64,000 nucleotides of DNA from Variovorax atrisoli 110B. Its GTDB lineage: Bacteria; Pseudomonadota; Gammaproteobacteria; Burkholderiales; Burkholderiaceae_C. Where the stretch lies: positions 124,001 through 188,000 of the forward strand of contig NZ_KB907456.1 of NCBI RefSeq assembly GCF_000382045.1. Direction: 5' to 3'. The notes below the pieces were generated by a model. It was given only the letters and a program-made list of their open reading frames with translations, was not told the DNA's origin and did not search any database. This document shows positions 37,135 to 45,148 of the stretch, one piece after another; position 1 is the first letter of the stretch; each line of letters begins with the position of its first letter. Both the position numbers and the translations under genes were made by a program.

Positions 37135-38216
37135 GCACCCACAGAATCGCAGTCATCGCCGGCGACGGCATCGGCAAGGAAACCGTGCCAGAAGGGCTGC
37201 GCGTGCTCGACGCCGCGGCGCGCAAGTTCGGCATCGACCTGAAGTTCGACCACTTCGACTTCTCGAGCTGGGACTACTACGAGAAGCACGGCCAGATGCT
37301 GCCCGACGACTGGAAGGAACAGATCGGCGGCCATGACGCCATCTTCTTCGGCGCGGTGGGCTGGCCCGAGAAGATCCCGGACCATGTGTCGCTCTGGGGC
37401 TCGCTGCTGATGTTCCGCCGCGAGTTCGACCAGTACATCAACCTGCGTCCGGCGCGCCTGATGCCCGGCATCATCGCGCCCGTGGTGCGCCGCGACGGCA
37501 CGCCGCGCGAGCCCGGCGAGATCGACATGTACATCGTGCGCGAGAACACCGAGGGCGAATACTCCAGCATCGGCGGGCGCATGTACCAGGGCACGCCGCG
37601 CGAGATCGTGGTGCAGGAAACCGTGATGTCGCGCCTGGGTGTCGATCGGGTGCTGAAGTTCGCGTTCGAGCTCGCGCAGTCGCGGCCGAAGAAGCACCTC
37701 ACGAGCGCGACCAAGTCGAACGGCATCTCCATCACCATGCCGTACTGGGACGAGCGCGTGGCGGAGATGGGCAAGAACTATCCCGGCATCAAGCTCGACA
37801 AGTTCCACATCGACATCCTCACCGCCCACTTCGTGCAGCGGCCGGACTTCTTCGACGTGGTGGTGGCGAGCAACCTGTTCGGCGACATCCTGTCCGACCT
37901 CGGCCCCGCGTGCACCGGCACCATCGGCATCGCGCCCAGCGCCAACCTCAATCCCGACCGCACCATGCCGTCGCTGTTCGAACCGGTGCACGGTTCGGCG
38001 CCCGACATCGCCGGCAAGGGCATCGCCAACCCGATCGGCCAGATCTGGTGCGGCGCGATGATGCTGGAGTTCCTGGGCCACAAGCAGGCGCACGACGCCA
38101 TCCTTTCGACCATCGAGAAGGTGCTCGCGCCCCAAAGCGGAGCGCCGCGCACACCCGACATCGGCGGCAACGCGAGCACCTCCGACCTGGGCCGGGCCAT
38201 CGCCGATGCGCTTTGA
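37131..38216 (+). CDS. Tartrate dehydrogenase / D-malate dehydrogenase (decarboxylating)
   Basis: A 361-residue member of the isocitrate/isopropylmalate dehydrogenase family, tartrate dehydrogenase branch. It oxidises tartrate or D-malate with NAD and a divalent metal. The start IAVIAGDGIGKETVPEGLRVL, the NTEGEYSSIGGR substrate loop, the metal Asp residues in NLFGDILSDLG, and EPVHGSAPDIAGKG are all present. It overlaps the upstream dehalogenase by four bases and faces a DmlR-like LysR gene across it. The choice between D-malate and tartrate cannot be made from sequence. Confidence 0.93.
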   Translation: MSTHRIAVIAGDGIGKETVPEGLRVLDAAARKFGIDLKFDHFDFSSWDYYEKHGQMLPDDWKEQIGGHDAIFFGAVGWPEKIPDHVSLWGSLLMFRREFDQYINLRPARLMPGIIAPVVRRDGTPREPGEIDMYIVRENTEGEYSSIGGRMYQGTPREIVVQETVMSRLGVDRVLKFAFELAQSRPKKHLTSATKSNGISITMPYWDERVAEMGKNYPGIKLDKFHIDILTAHFVQRPDFFDVVVASNLFGDILSDLGPACTGTIGIAPSANLNPDRTMPSLFEPVHGSAPDIAGKGIANPIGQIWCGAMMLEFLGHKQAHDAILSTIEKVLAPQSGAPRTPDIGGNASTSDLGRAIADAL

Positions 38217-38291
38217 GAGCCTTTGAAAAAGGACTTCACGAAACGCCCCTAAAATCGCGCGCTCCGCTGCTCGGCATGGCCTCGTGTCTTA

Positions 38292-38320
38292 TTGACACCC
38301 TGCAGACCAGTGGTTGTAAT
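38292..38320 (+). promoter_or_regulatory. hupB promoter
   Basis: -35 TTGACA (38292-38297), exactly 17 bases, -10 TGTAAT (38315-38320). It would give a leader of about 110 bases with a GC-rich dyad before the GTG of the HU gene. Confidence 0.7.
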
Positions 38321-38436
38321 CCTCGCTGGCAGCGCGCTGCCGAGGCGTCAGGCCTGCCGGGTTCTTGTGTCGCACCGTCTGCGGCCAGGTCGCAGCTGAC
38401 GGAAGCCGACCAACTTTTTTTCTACAAGGGGCCCTT

Positions 38437-38709
38437 GTGAACAAGACCGAACTGATTGAGCACATCGCAAAGAACGCCGACATTTCCAAAGCTGCTGCGA
38501 CCCGCGCGCTCGAATCCACGATCGGCGCCATTCGTACCACGCTCAAGAAGGGCGGCTCCGTTTCGCTCGTCGGTTTCGGCACTTTCGCAGTAGGCAAACG
38601 CGCGGCCCGCACCGGCCGAAATCCCCGCACCGGCGACGCGATTAAAATCAAGGCAGCCAAGATCCCGAAGTTCCGTCCCGGCAAGGCGCTGAAAGACGCG
38701 CTGAACTGA
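38437..38709 (+). CDS. hupB: HU family nucleoid protein
   Basis: A 90-residue HU subunit. It starts with GTG at 38437 (protein [20 protein letters not shown]), preceded by AAGGGG; the in-frame upstream extension is untranslated leader. The DNA-binding arm [22 protein letters not shown] is complete and the C terminus [12 protein letters not shown] is canonical. HU bends and packs DNA. It is followed by tRNA-Val and ppiD, an order common in Burkholderiales. Confidence 0.97.
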   Translation: MNKTELIEHIAKNADISKAAATRALESTIGAIRTTLKKGGSVSLVGFGTFAVGKRAARTGRNPRTGDAIKIKAAKIPKFRPGKALKDALN

Positions 38710-38738
38710 GGCGTTAGACTCGGAGAGTATTCCCGGTG

Positions 38739-38814
38739 GGGTGCTTAGCTCAGCTGGTAGAGCGGCGCCCTTACAAGGCGTAGGTCGGGGGTTCGAGCCC
38801 CTCAGCACCCACCA
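38739..38814 (+). tRNA. tRNA-Val (anticodon TAC)
   Basis: A full cloverleaf of 76 bases with encoded CCA. Acceptor stem GGGTGCT/AGCACCC, D-arm GCTCAGCTGGTAGAGC, anticodon loop CTTACAA, T-arm GGTTCGAGCC region. It lies 29 bases after hupB and 77 before ppiD and probably shares the hupB transcript. Confidence 0.97.
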
Positions 38815-38825
38815 CCACCCGATGC

Positions 38826-38853
38826 AAAGGCGAACCACAAGTTCGCCTTTTTT
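38826..38853 (+). terminator. Intrinsic terminator after tRNA-Val
   Basis: Ten-pair stem AAAGGCGAAC/GTTCGCCTTT with a five-base loop, running into six T. It is 11 bases past the tRNA and 38 before ppiD, so ppiD is read by leak-through or its own start. Confidence 0.85.
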
Positions 38854-38891
38854 ATTGCCGTCCGACTGCTGTCGAAAAAGAGTGTTCAAGC

Positions 38892-40808
38892 ATGTTTGAT
38901 ACCTTCCGCAAGTACAACAAGATCGTGATGATCATCTTGTTCTTGCTGATCATTCCGTCGTTCGTGTTGTTCGGCGTCGAGCGCTATCAGGGCTTCGGTC
39001 GCGACGAGAAGGTCGCGCGCATCGAAGGACACGACATCACGAAGCCCGAGTGGGATCAGCAGCACCGCGTCGAGACGGACCGCATCCGCCAGCAGTCGCC
39101 CAACGTCGATCCGACGCTGCTCGAGTCCGATGCCATGCGCTACGCAACGCTCGAGCGCATGGTGCGCGACCGCGTGCTGGCCGCAGCGGCAGCCAAGGCC
39201 AACATGACCGTCTCCGAAGAGCGCCTCTCGCGCATCTTCGCGCAGGACCCGGGCCTCGCCACCTTCCGCACGCCCGACGGCAAGTTCGACCGCGACACCT
39301 TCCAGCGCGTGACCGGCCGCACGCCCGAGCAGTACGAGGCATCCGTGCGCGCCGAGATGGCGACGCAGCAGGTGCTGCTGGGCATCTCTAGCACCGCCTT
39401 CACGCCGCCCGCGCTGGCCGCGACCACCATCAACGCCTTCTACGACACGCGCGAGATCCAGGTCGCCCGCTTCGCACCCGATGCCTTCGCATCCAAGGTG
39501 ACGGTGAGCGATGCCGACATCGAGACCTACTACAAGGACCACACGGCGCAGTTCCAGGCTCCCGAGCAGGCGAGCATCGAGTATCTGGTGCTCGACCTCG
39601 ATGCGGCGAAGAAGAACGTGGTCGTGAACGAGGCCGATCTCAAGACCTACTACGAGCAGAACGCATCGCGCTTCGGCACAAAGGAAGAGCGCCGCGCCAG
39701 CCACATCCTGATCACCGCCCCGGCGAGCGCGCCGGCAGCGGACCGCGAGAAGGCCAAGGCTAAGGCGGAGCAGCTTCTTGCCGAAGTGAAGAAGGCGCCC
39801 AACACCTTCGCCGAGGTGGCACGCAAGAATTCGCAGGACCCGGGCTCGGCGGAGAAGGGCGGCGACCTCGACTTCGTGACCAGGGGCGCGATGGTCAAGC
39901 CTTTCGAAGATGCGATGTTCGCTCTCAAGAAGGGCGAGATCAGCGGTGTCGTCGAAACCGAGTTCGGCTATCACATCATCCACCTGACCGACATCAAGCC
40001 GGCAGTGGTTCCGCCCTTCGAGCAGGTGCGCGCGACCATCGAGAACGAAATGCGCTCGCAGCAGGCCACGCAGGAATTCGCGAAGGCTGCCGAGACCTTC
40101 ACCGATGCGGTCTACCAGACGCCCGACAGCCTCAAGCCGGCCGCCGACAAGCTGAAGCTCACGATCCGCACGGCCGACAACGTGCCGCGCACGCCCGCAC
40201 CGGGCGCGACCGGCCCGCTGGCGAACCGCAACTTCCTGAACGCGCTGTTCGCGGCCGACTCGCTTGAGCGCAAGCAGAACACCGAAGCCATCGAGGTCGG
40301 TCCCAGCCAGCTGGCGTCCGGTCGCGTGACGAAGTACTCGCCGGCGCACCCTGTGCCGCTGGCCGACGTGAAGGACAAGATCCGTGCGCAGCTCGTCGCG
40401 GAACGCGCCGCGGTGCTGGCGAAGACCGAAGGCGAAGCAAAGCTCGCCGCGTGGACCGCGAAGGCTGACGGCGCCACCTTCGGTGCGCCTGTGACGGTGT
40501 CGCGCCGCGATGCGCAATCGCAGCCGCTGCCCGTCATCGACGCAGCGCTGCGTGCAGACCCTTCCAAGCTGCCGGCGCTCGTGGGCGTGGACCTGGGTGC
40601 GCAGGGTTACACGGTGGTCCGCGTGACCAAGGTCGTTTCGCGCACGCCGCCACCGGCCGAACTCGCCAAGCAGGAGCAGTCCCAGGTGGGCCAGTCCGTG
40701 GCTGCTGCCGAAGACGCCGCGTACTACAACATGCTGAAGGATCGCTACAAGGCAGAGATCCTCGTGCCGAAGCCAGCGGACACGCTGCCGGTCGCAGCAG
40801 GCCGCTGA
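38892..40808 (+). CDS. ppiD: Peptidylprolyl isomerase PpiD (SurA N-terminal domain, parvulin domain)
   Basis: A 638-residue periplasmic folding helper, anchored by an N-terminal membrane helix ([19 protein letters not shown], about 10-29). A SurA-like chaperone domain follows (about 35-240), then one parvulin domain at about 265-375 ([45 protein letters not shown]), and a second, degenerate half. PpiD works at the Sec translocon exit. Length is normal for the family. Confidence 0.95.
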   Translation: MFDTFRKYNKIVMIILFLLIIPSFVLFGVERYQGFGRDEKVARIEGHDITKPEWDQQHRVETDRIRQQSPNVDPTLLESDAMRYATLERMVRDRVLAAAAAKANMTVSEERLSRIFAQDPGLATFRTPDGKFDRDTFQRVTGRTPEQYEASVRAEMATQQVLLGISSTAFTPPALAATTINAFYDTREIQVARFAPDAFASKVTVSDADIETYYKDHTAQFQAPEQASIEYLVLDLDAAKKNVVVNEADLKTYYEQNASRFGTKEERRASHILITAPASAPAADREKAKAKAEQLLAEVKKAPNTFAEVARKNSQDPGSAEKGGDLDFVTRGAMVKPFEDAMFALKKGEISGVVETEFGYHIIHLTDIKPAVVPPFEQVRATIENEMRSQQATQEFAKAAETFTDAVYQTPDSLKPAADKLKLTIRTADNVPRTPAPGATGPLANRNFLNALFAADSLERKQNTEAIEVGPSQLASGRVTKYSPAHPVPLADVKDKIRAQLVAERAAVLAKTEGEAKLAAWTAKADGATFGAPVTVSRRDAQSQPLPVIDAALRADPSKLPALVGVDLGAQGYTVVRVTKVVSRTPPPAELAKQEQSQVGQSVAAAEDAAYYNMLKDRYKAEILVPKPADTLPVAAGR

Positions 40809-40840
40809 CACGCGCATCGCCTTTTTGCAAATCGCACATG

Positions 40841-40874
40841 AAAAGGCCCGGGCCGATGGCTCGGGCCTTTTTCA
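40841..40874 (+). terminator. Intrinsic terminator after ppiD
   Basis: Stem AAAAGGCCCG/CGGGCCTTTT with a GC-rich loop, ending in a five-T run, 33 bases past the ppiD stop. Confidence 0.85.
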
Positions 40875-40952
40875 TTTCGGTGTGCCTGTGGCCGCGTAAG
40901 CAGGTCACACGAGGGACAACTCGTGCGTTCGCTTCTTGCCAGAATTCCGGCC

Positions 40953-41627
40953 ATGGGAACCCTCTACCTCGTGCGCCACGGGCAGGCCAGCTTCGGCGCT
41001 GCCGACTACGACAACCTGAGCGAGCTCGGGCATCGGCAGGCCGTTCGCCTCGGCGAGTACTGGCGCGAGCGTGGCATGAAGTTCGATGCCGTGATCACCG
41101 GTACGCTGAAGCGCCATCGCCAGACGTGGGAGGGCATCGCCAAGGGGCTTCGGCTGGAGCGCGACGACGTGCTGCCCTGGCCCGGCCTCAACGAATACGA
41201 CAGCGAGGCGGTCATCGCGACCATCCACGAAGGCAAGCTGCAGAAGCCCGACACGCCCGAGATGTACCGCCATCATTTCCGGCTGCTGCGTGAAGGCTTG
41301 AGCGCATGGATGCAGGGCAGAACCGCGCCGGCGGGCATGCCCAGCTATGTCGACTTTCTGGCGGGCGTGACGACGGCGCTCGACCATGTGCGCGACCGGC
41401 ACCATGGCGCGAAGGTGCTGGTGGTGTCGAGCGGTGGGCCGATCAGCACCGCAGTGGGCCACGTGCTGGGCACGAGCGCCGAGACGACGATCGAACTCAA
41501 CCTGCGCATCCGCAATACCTCGGTGACCGAGTTCGCGTTCACGCCGAAGCGGCACATGCTCGTCACCTACAACACGCTGCCGCACCTGGATGGGCCGGCG
41601 TATGAGGACTGGGTCACCTATTCCTGA
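40953..41627 (+). CDS. Histidine phosphatase family protein
   Basis: A 224-residue phosphatase. The catalytic motif LVRHGQAS holds the phosphorylated His near the N terminus, and the second His is in VVSSGGPIS-type context with substitutions (the usual SHGG is here SSGG), which is a departure worth noting. The start is the ATG at 40953; a GTG at 40923 adds ten residues with no family likeness. It could act on sugar phosphates or phosphoproteins. It stands alone between ppiD and the convergent GIY-YIG-like gene. Confidence 0.85.
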   Translation: MGTLYLVRHGQASFGAADYDNLSELGHRQAVRLGEYWRERGMKFDAVITGTLKRHRQTWEGIAKGLRLERDDVLPWPGLNEYDSEAVIATIHEGKLQKPDTPEMYRHHFRLLREGLSAWMQGRTAPAGMPSYVDFLAGVTTALDHVRDRHHGAKVLVVSSGGPISTAVGHVLGTSAETTIELNLRIRNTSVTEFAFTPKRHMLVTYNTLPHLDGPAYEDWVTYS

Positions 41628-41666
41628 AGAGGTGCCGGCCGATCGCCGGGTTGGGTGGGCTGGGTA

Positions 41667-42002
41667 TCAGGCCTGCCACACGCCGTAGCCGGCCTTGCGC
41701 AGCGCGATGCCGAGGTCGACCTCCATGAGGCGCGCGTCCTCGTAGGTCATGGGGTTGTAGCGTTCGTAGAGCGCGGGCAGCAGGCGCAGCCCGAAATCCT
41801 GCACGAAGCTGTTGGCCTGGATGCCGGCCTTGTGCTTGTCGAATCGGATGTCGGGATCCAGGCCGGTCATGCCGACATAGACGAAGGGCTTGCCGAGCTG
41901 ATAGTCGGGATTGGCGCGCCTGAAGCGGCCGTTGTTCCATACGCGGTCATCCAGCTCGACCACATACACATGATGCTTGGCGCGTGCTTTGCGGGGCATC
42001 AC
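41667..42002 (-). CDS. Small GIY-YIG-like protein
   Basis: A 111-residue protein. The pair HVYVVEL and FVYVGMTGLDPDIRFDKHKAG looks like the two strands and the Arg-containing helix of the GIY-YIG nuclease fold, with Tyr-Val-Gly in place of YIG and the Arg of the catalytic helix present; a Glu further on (MEVDLGIAL) could be the metal ligand. No DNA-binding domain is attached. Function is unknown; DNA or RNA cleavage is possible but not shown. It follows the stress membrane-protein gene on the same strand by 66 bases. Confidence 0.7.
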   Translation of the reverse strand: MMPRKARAKHHVYVVELDDRVWNNGRFRRANPDYQLGKPFVYVGMTGLDPDIRFDKHKAGIQANSFVQDFGLRLLPALYERYNPMTYEDARLMEVDLGIALRKAGYGVWQA

Positions 42003-42068
42003 CTGAGGCCGTGCGCGCGAGCCGGCACGGCCTTGTCTCCTTACTGCTCTTTTTGTTGCGCCGGCCGG

Positions 42069-42317
42069 TCAGCTCTTGCGCTTGATCATGCCGTAGATGA
42101 AGAGCAGCACGATCGCACCGAGCACCGAGGCGATGAAGCCTGCACCCTGCCCGGCGGTGTACCAGCCCAGCGATTGGCCGACGTACGTGACGATCAGCGA
42201 GCCGGCGATGCCGATGATGGTCGTGACGATGAAACCGGCGGAGTCGTCGCCCGGCTTGACTGCCCGTGCCACGAGACCCACGACGAACCCGATCAGGATA
42301 GTCCAGACGATGCTCAT
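42069..42317 (-). CDS. GlsB/YeaQ/YmgE family membrane protein
   Basis: An 82-residue, glycine-rich membrane protein with three hydrophobic stretches (WTILIGFVVGLVARAVKPG, IVTTIIGIAGSLIVTYVG, FIASVLGAIVLLFIYGMI). The family is called transglycosylase-associated or stress-response, but no enzyme activity is known. AAAGGAAT serves as ribosome site. It is upstream of the GIY-YIG-like gene. Confidence 0.9.
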   Translation of the reverse strand: MSIVWTILIGFVVGLVARAVKPGDDSAGFIVTTIIGIAGSLIVTYVGQSLGWYTAGQGAGFIASVLGAIVLLFIYGMIKRKS

Positions 42318-42528
42318 GAAGATATTCCTTTGGAGTGGTGAAGGAGGGAACTGGCGCTGAGCCGAGGCCCGTCCGCGCGGGGCGCATTCATGATAGCGGA
42401 GCGGCGCGTGCGCCGGAGGTGCTGCGGCACATCGAGCCGAGCGCCCGAGAATTTATGCCGGGGCTCGCGACGCAGGTGCTGCGTGGCGTCCTACATGTTC
42501 TCTCCCGGCGTGGCAGTACACCCTATGG

Positions 42529-43167
42529 ATGCTGGAAAAACTGCCTGAAGTCATCGGCCAGGCGCTGCAGGGCGTGCGCGCTGGCTTGGACAACATCGTC
42601 TTCAACACGCTGGGCATGCGCGAGGGGATGGGTTCGATCGAACTCGCGAGCATGGCCTTCGCCGACCATGCGCCCTTGCCGCAGCGTTGTACCGCCGACG
42701 GCGAAGGGGTGTCTCCACCGCTTCAGTGGAGCGGCCTCCCCTTGGGGGCGTCATCGCTGGTGCTGATCGTGGAGGATGCCGACTCGCCCACGCCGAACCC
42801 GTTGGTGCATGCCATCGTGGTGGATCTGGCGCCGGAAAACGGCGCGCTGGCAGAAGGGGCCTTGCCCAGCCAGGACAACGAAGGCGCGCCCGGGACGCAC
42901 GTGGGACGCAACTCCGCCCTGCAGGCGGCGTGGCTGCCGCCCGATCCGCCGCCTGGGCACGGCGTTCACCGGTACGCGTTCCAGTTGTTCGCGCTTGGAG
43001 GCGAACCTGCTGCGTTTTCCGAAAGTCCCGGAAGAGACGAGATCGTGGATGCCCTGCGCGAGCATGCGCTGGCGAGCGGCCTGCTTGTTGGCACCTACGA
43101 GAGATCAGATGGCTCAGTCAGCATTCCCGACGCGGCTGCGCCGGGCAGGTCGGCCGTAGCGGGATGA
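42529..43167 (+). CDS. YbhB/YbcL family (PEBP-like) protein
   Basis: A 212-residue protein of the phosphatidylethanolamine-binding (Raf kinase inhibitor-like) family. The conserved ligand site is spread over CTADGEGVSPPLQWSGLPLGASSLVLIVEDADSP and the GHGVHRYAFQLFAL segment (HRY motif). There is no signal peptide, so it is cytoplasmic, like E. coli YbhB. About 40 extra residues precede the core. An ATG four bases earlier is out of frame. Function in bacteria is not established. Confidence 0.88.
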   Translation: MLEKLPEVIGQALQGVRAGLDNIVFNTLGMREGMGSIELASMAFADHAPLPQRCTADGEGVSPPLQWSGLPLGASSLVLIVEDADSPTPNPLVHAIVVDLAPENGALAEGALPSQDNEGAPGTHVGRNSALQAAWLPPDPPPGHGVHRYAFQLFALGGEPAAFSESPGRDEIVDALREHALASGLLVGTYERSDGSVSIPDAAAPGRSAVAG

Positions 43168-43225
43168 AATGTGGCTTTTTGAGCCCTCTCAAGATTGTTT
43201 TCGCCGAAACGCCGAGTTTTAACGC

Positions 43226-43231
43226 TATAAT
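43226..43231 (+). promoter_or_regulatory. -10 box of the tRNA-His gene
   Basis: TATAAT, 13 bases before the tRNA 5' end. No convincing -35 at 16-18 bases. The short distance puts the transcript start a few bases before the mature 5' end. Confidence 0.5.
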
Positions 43232-43244
43232 CGTAGGCTCTTCG

Positions 43245-43320
43245 GTGGCTGTAGCTCAGCTGGTAGAGTCCCAGATTGTGATTCTGGTCGTCGTGGGTTC
43301 GAGTCCCATCAGCCACCCCA
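43245..43320 (+). tRNA. tRNA-His (anticodon GTG)
   Basis: A full cloverleaf: acceptor GTGGCTG/CAGCCAC, discriminator C, encoded CCA (43318-43320), anticodon loop TTGTGAT. The base before position 1 (43244) is G, the G-1 that pairs with the discriminator C and is the identity element for HisRS. Confidence 0.97.
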
Positions 43321-43332
43321 AAATATCTCCTT

Positions 43333-43354
43333 TGTGCTATTGCTCAATAGCACA
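43333..43354. repeat. Perfect inverted repeat after tRNA-His
   Basis: TGTGCTATT-GCTC-AATAGCACA, nine-base arms, framed by CCTTTG (43329-43334) and CAAAGG (43357-43362). It has no T-run. The stretch 43321-43606 has no gene; it holds this hairpin, a terminator, a second palindrome and the H-NS promoter. Confidence 0.7.
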
Positions 43355-43368
43355 TTCAAAGGAACAAA

Positions 43369-43398
43369 AACGCCGGGTTTGTCCCGGCGTTGTCATTT
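43369..43398 (+). terminator. Intrinsic terminator after tRNA-His
   Basis: Stem AACGCCGGG/CCCGGCGTT with a short TTTGT loop, followed by GTCATTTT. It is about 50 bases past the tRNA. Confidence 0.75.
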
Positions 43399-43501
43399 TC
43401 AGCCATCGCACGCGCTGCGATCTTCAGGCTGAAGCCTATTTTTCTCCCCCGTCTCTACATAACCGATCGCCTCTTGGCATCTCGCTTTACGTTGCGAGTT
43501 G

Positions 43502-43515
43502 TTGCATTAATGCAA
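43502..43515. repeat. Perfect palindrome TTGCATTAATGCAA before the H-NS gene
   Basis: A 14-base perfect dyad, AT-rich unlike its surroundings, 33 bases upstream of the -35 of the H-NS promoter. It could be a regulator site. Confidence 0.5.
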
Positions 43516-43547
43516 TGTCCCGTCGTTTTTTTCGGCTGCCGGGGCAC

Positions 43548-43575
43548 TTGTGCCAAATGTAAACTGAATTAAAAT
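43548..43575 (+). promoter_or_regulatory. Promoter of the H-NS family gene
   Basis: -35 TTGTGC (43548-43553), 16-base spacer, -10 TAAAAT (43570-43575), 31 bases before the ATG, with CTGGAGT as ribosome site. Confidence 0.5.
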
Positions 43576-43606
43576 CGCCCCGTTTTCAATTTTCTGGAGT
43601 CCAAGA

Positions 43607-43951
43607 ATGGCTTCGACCCTCGCCGATATCAATTCCCAGATCAAGAAGCACGACGAGCAGATTGCGCAATTGCGCAAGCAGGCCGAAGACCTGCGCAACC
43701 AGGAACGCTCTGGCGTGATCGAAGAGGTCCGCCGCAAGATCGCGGAATATGGTTTGACGGCCTCCGACCTCAAACTGACCGGCCGCGCAGCTTCCGCCAA
43801 GCGCGGCGCCAGCGCCGCTCCGGCAAAAGCAGCCGCCAAATATCGCAGCCCGACGGGCGAAACCTGGTCTGGCGGCCGTGGCCGCAAGCCGCGCTGGGTG
43901 ACCGAGGCATTGGCTGCGGGCAAGTCGCTTTCCGATTACGAGATCAAGTAA
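43607..43951 (+). CDS. H-NS family nucleoid-associated protein
   Basis: A 114-residue H-NS/BpH3-type protein. Residues 5-50 are a coiled-coil dimer region (IKKHDEQIAQLRKQAEDLRNQE), then an Ala/Lys linker, and the C-terminal DNA-binding domain with the core YRSPTGETWSGGRGRKPRWV, which contains the minor-groove loop typical for AT-rich DNA. It probably silences AT-rich or foreign DNA. It stands alone after tRNA-His, with its own promoter and a bidirectional terminator. Confidence 0.94.
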   Translation: MASTLADINSQIKKHDEQIAQLRKQAEDLRNQERSGVIEEVRRKIAEYGLTASDLKLTGRAASAKRGASAAPAKAAAKYRSPTGETWSGGRGRKPRWVTEALAAGKSLSDYEIK

Positions 43952-43983
43952 CTCGCCTCGTTTTCGCTGGGCAGATGCCCAAT

Positions 43984-44011
43984 AAAAAAGCCCGCATGAG
44001 CGGGCTTTTTT
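43984..44011. terminator. Bidirectional intrinsic terminator
   Basis: Stem AAAAAGCCCGC/GCGGGCTTTTT with an ATGA loop, between the convergent H-NS and quinone-oxidoreductase genes. Confidence 0.9.
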
Positions 44012-44033
44012 ATTGTGTGGCCGAGCAGCGCGC

Positions 44034-45020
44034 TCAGTTCACCATCACCAGTTTTCCTTTGACTCCGCGCGAGCCCATGTGAGCGTAAGCGGCCTTCAAT
44101 TCCGCCATGGGCATCGTGCTGTCGATGACCGGCTTGATCTTTCCCTGGCCGTACCACTGAGCCAATTCGGCCATCATCTGCGCATTGGCCTGGGGCTCGC
44201 GCTTGGCGAAATCGCCCCAGAACACGCCGACCAGCGAGGCGCCTTTGAGCAGCGTCAGATTCAATGGAAGCGAGGGGATCGGACCCGATGCAAAACCGAC
44301 GACCAAATAACGGCCGCGCCATCCGATGGAGCGAAAGGCCGGCTCCGCGAAATCGCCGCCGACCGGGTCGTAAATGACATCCGGTCCTTTGCCATCGGTC
44401 GCGGCCTTGATGGCGTCGCGAAAACCGTTGGGCAGCGCGTGCGTCGTGTAGTTGATCGTCGCATCGGCGCCGATGGAGCGGCAGAGCTCGCACTTCTCGT
44501 CGGTGGAAGCGGCTGCGATCACCTTGGCGCCGGCCGCTTTCGCGATCTGGATGGCCGCGGTGCCCACGCCGCCTGCAGCGCCGAGCACCAGCACGGTTTC
44601 GCCGGCCTTCAGTTGAGCCCGGCCCATCAGGGCGTGCCAGGAGGTGGCGTAGATCATGATGAACGCGGCCGCGTCGACATGGCTGAAGCCTTCGGGCAGC
44701 GGCATGCACAGCGCCGCGGGCGCCAGCGTGTGGGTGGCGAAGCCGCCCGTACCGGAAAGGCACGCCACGTTCTGTCCGACCTTCAGGTGCGTGACGCCTT
44801 CGCCCACTGCCTGGATGACGCCCGCGTACTCGGAGCCCGGAACGAAGGGCAGCGGCGGCTTCATCTGGTACTTGTTCTGCACGATCAGCAGGTCTGGGAA
44901 GTTCAGGCTCGCCGCCTTGATCTCGATGAGCACCTGGCCCGGGCCCGGAGTGGGGGTGGGCAGTTCCTTCCAGGTCAGCGCGTCGACGCCGACGGGGTTT
45001 TCGCAAAGCCATGCGTGCAT
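44034..45020 (-). CDS. NADPH:quinone oxidoreductase (zinc-free medium-chain dehydrogenase)
   Basis: A 328-residue MDR-family enzyme. The GroES-like domain covers about 1-120 (LTWKELPTPTPGPGQVLIEIKAASLNFPDLLIV, GSEYAGVI), and the Rossmann domain has VLGAAGGVGTAAIQIAKAAGAKV. Zinc-ligand Cys/His residues of alcohol dehydrogenases are absent, as in quinone oxidoreductases and crotonyl-CoA-type reductases. The start is the ATG at 45020 (MHAWLCENP); the longer frame is upstream noise. It is divergent from surE. Confidence 0.9.
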   Translation of the reverse strand: MHAWLCENPVGVDALTWKELPTPTPGPGQVLIEIKAASLNFPDLLIVQNKYQMKPPLPFVPGSEYAGVIQAVGEGVTHLKVGQNVACLSGTGGFATHTLAPAALCMPLPEGFSHVDAAAFIMIYATSWHALMGRAQLKAGETVLVLGAAGGVGTAAIQIAKAAGAKVIAAASTDEKCELCRSIGADATINYTTHALPNGFRDAIKAATDGKGPDVIYDPVGGDFAEPAFRSIGWRGRYLVVGFASGPIPSLPLNLTLLKGASLVGVFWGDFAKREPQANAQMMAELAQWYGQGKIKPVIDSTMPMAELKAAYAHMGSRGVKGKLVMVN

Positions 45021-45148
45021 GCCAGGGGTCTCCTTCAGACAAGTAATGTTGGGGCAATGACTGCGGGCATGATAGGGGCCGAGGCGGGGCGGGCTTGTCC
45101 CTGCTGCGACGCACCCGAAGCCTACAATCCGGTGCATCCAGAAGCACC

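Noticed and set aside
38221-38255. TTGAAA / TAAAAT as the hupB promoter
   Set aside because: Spacer is 21 bases; the TTGACA-N17-TGTAAT pair at 38292-38320 is far better.
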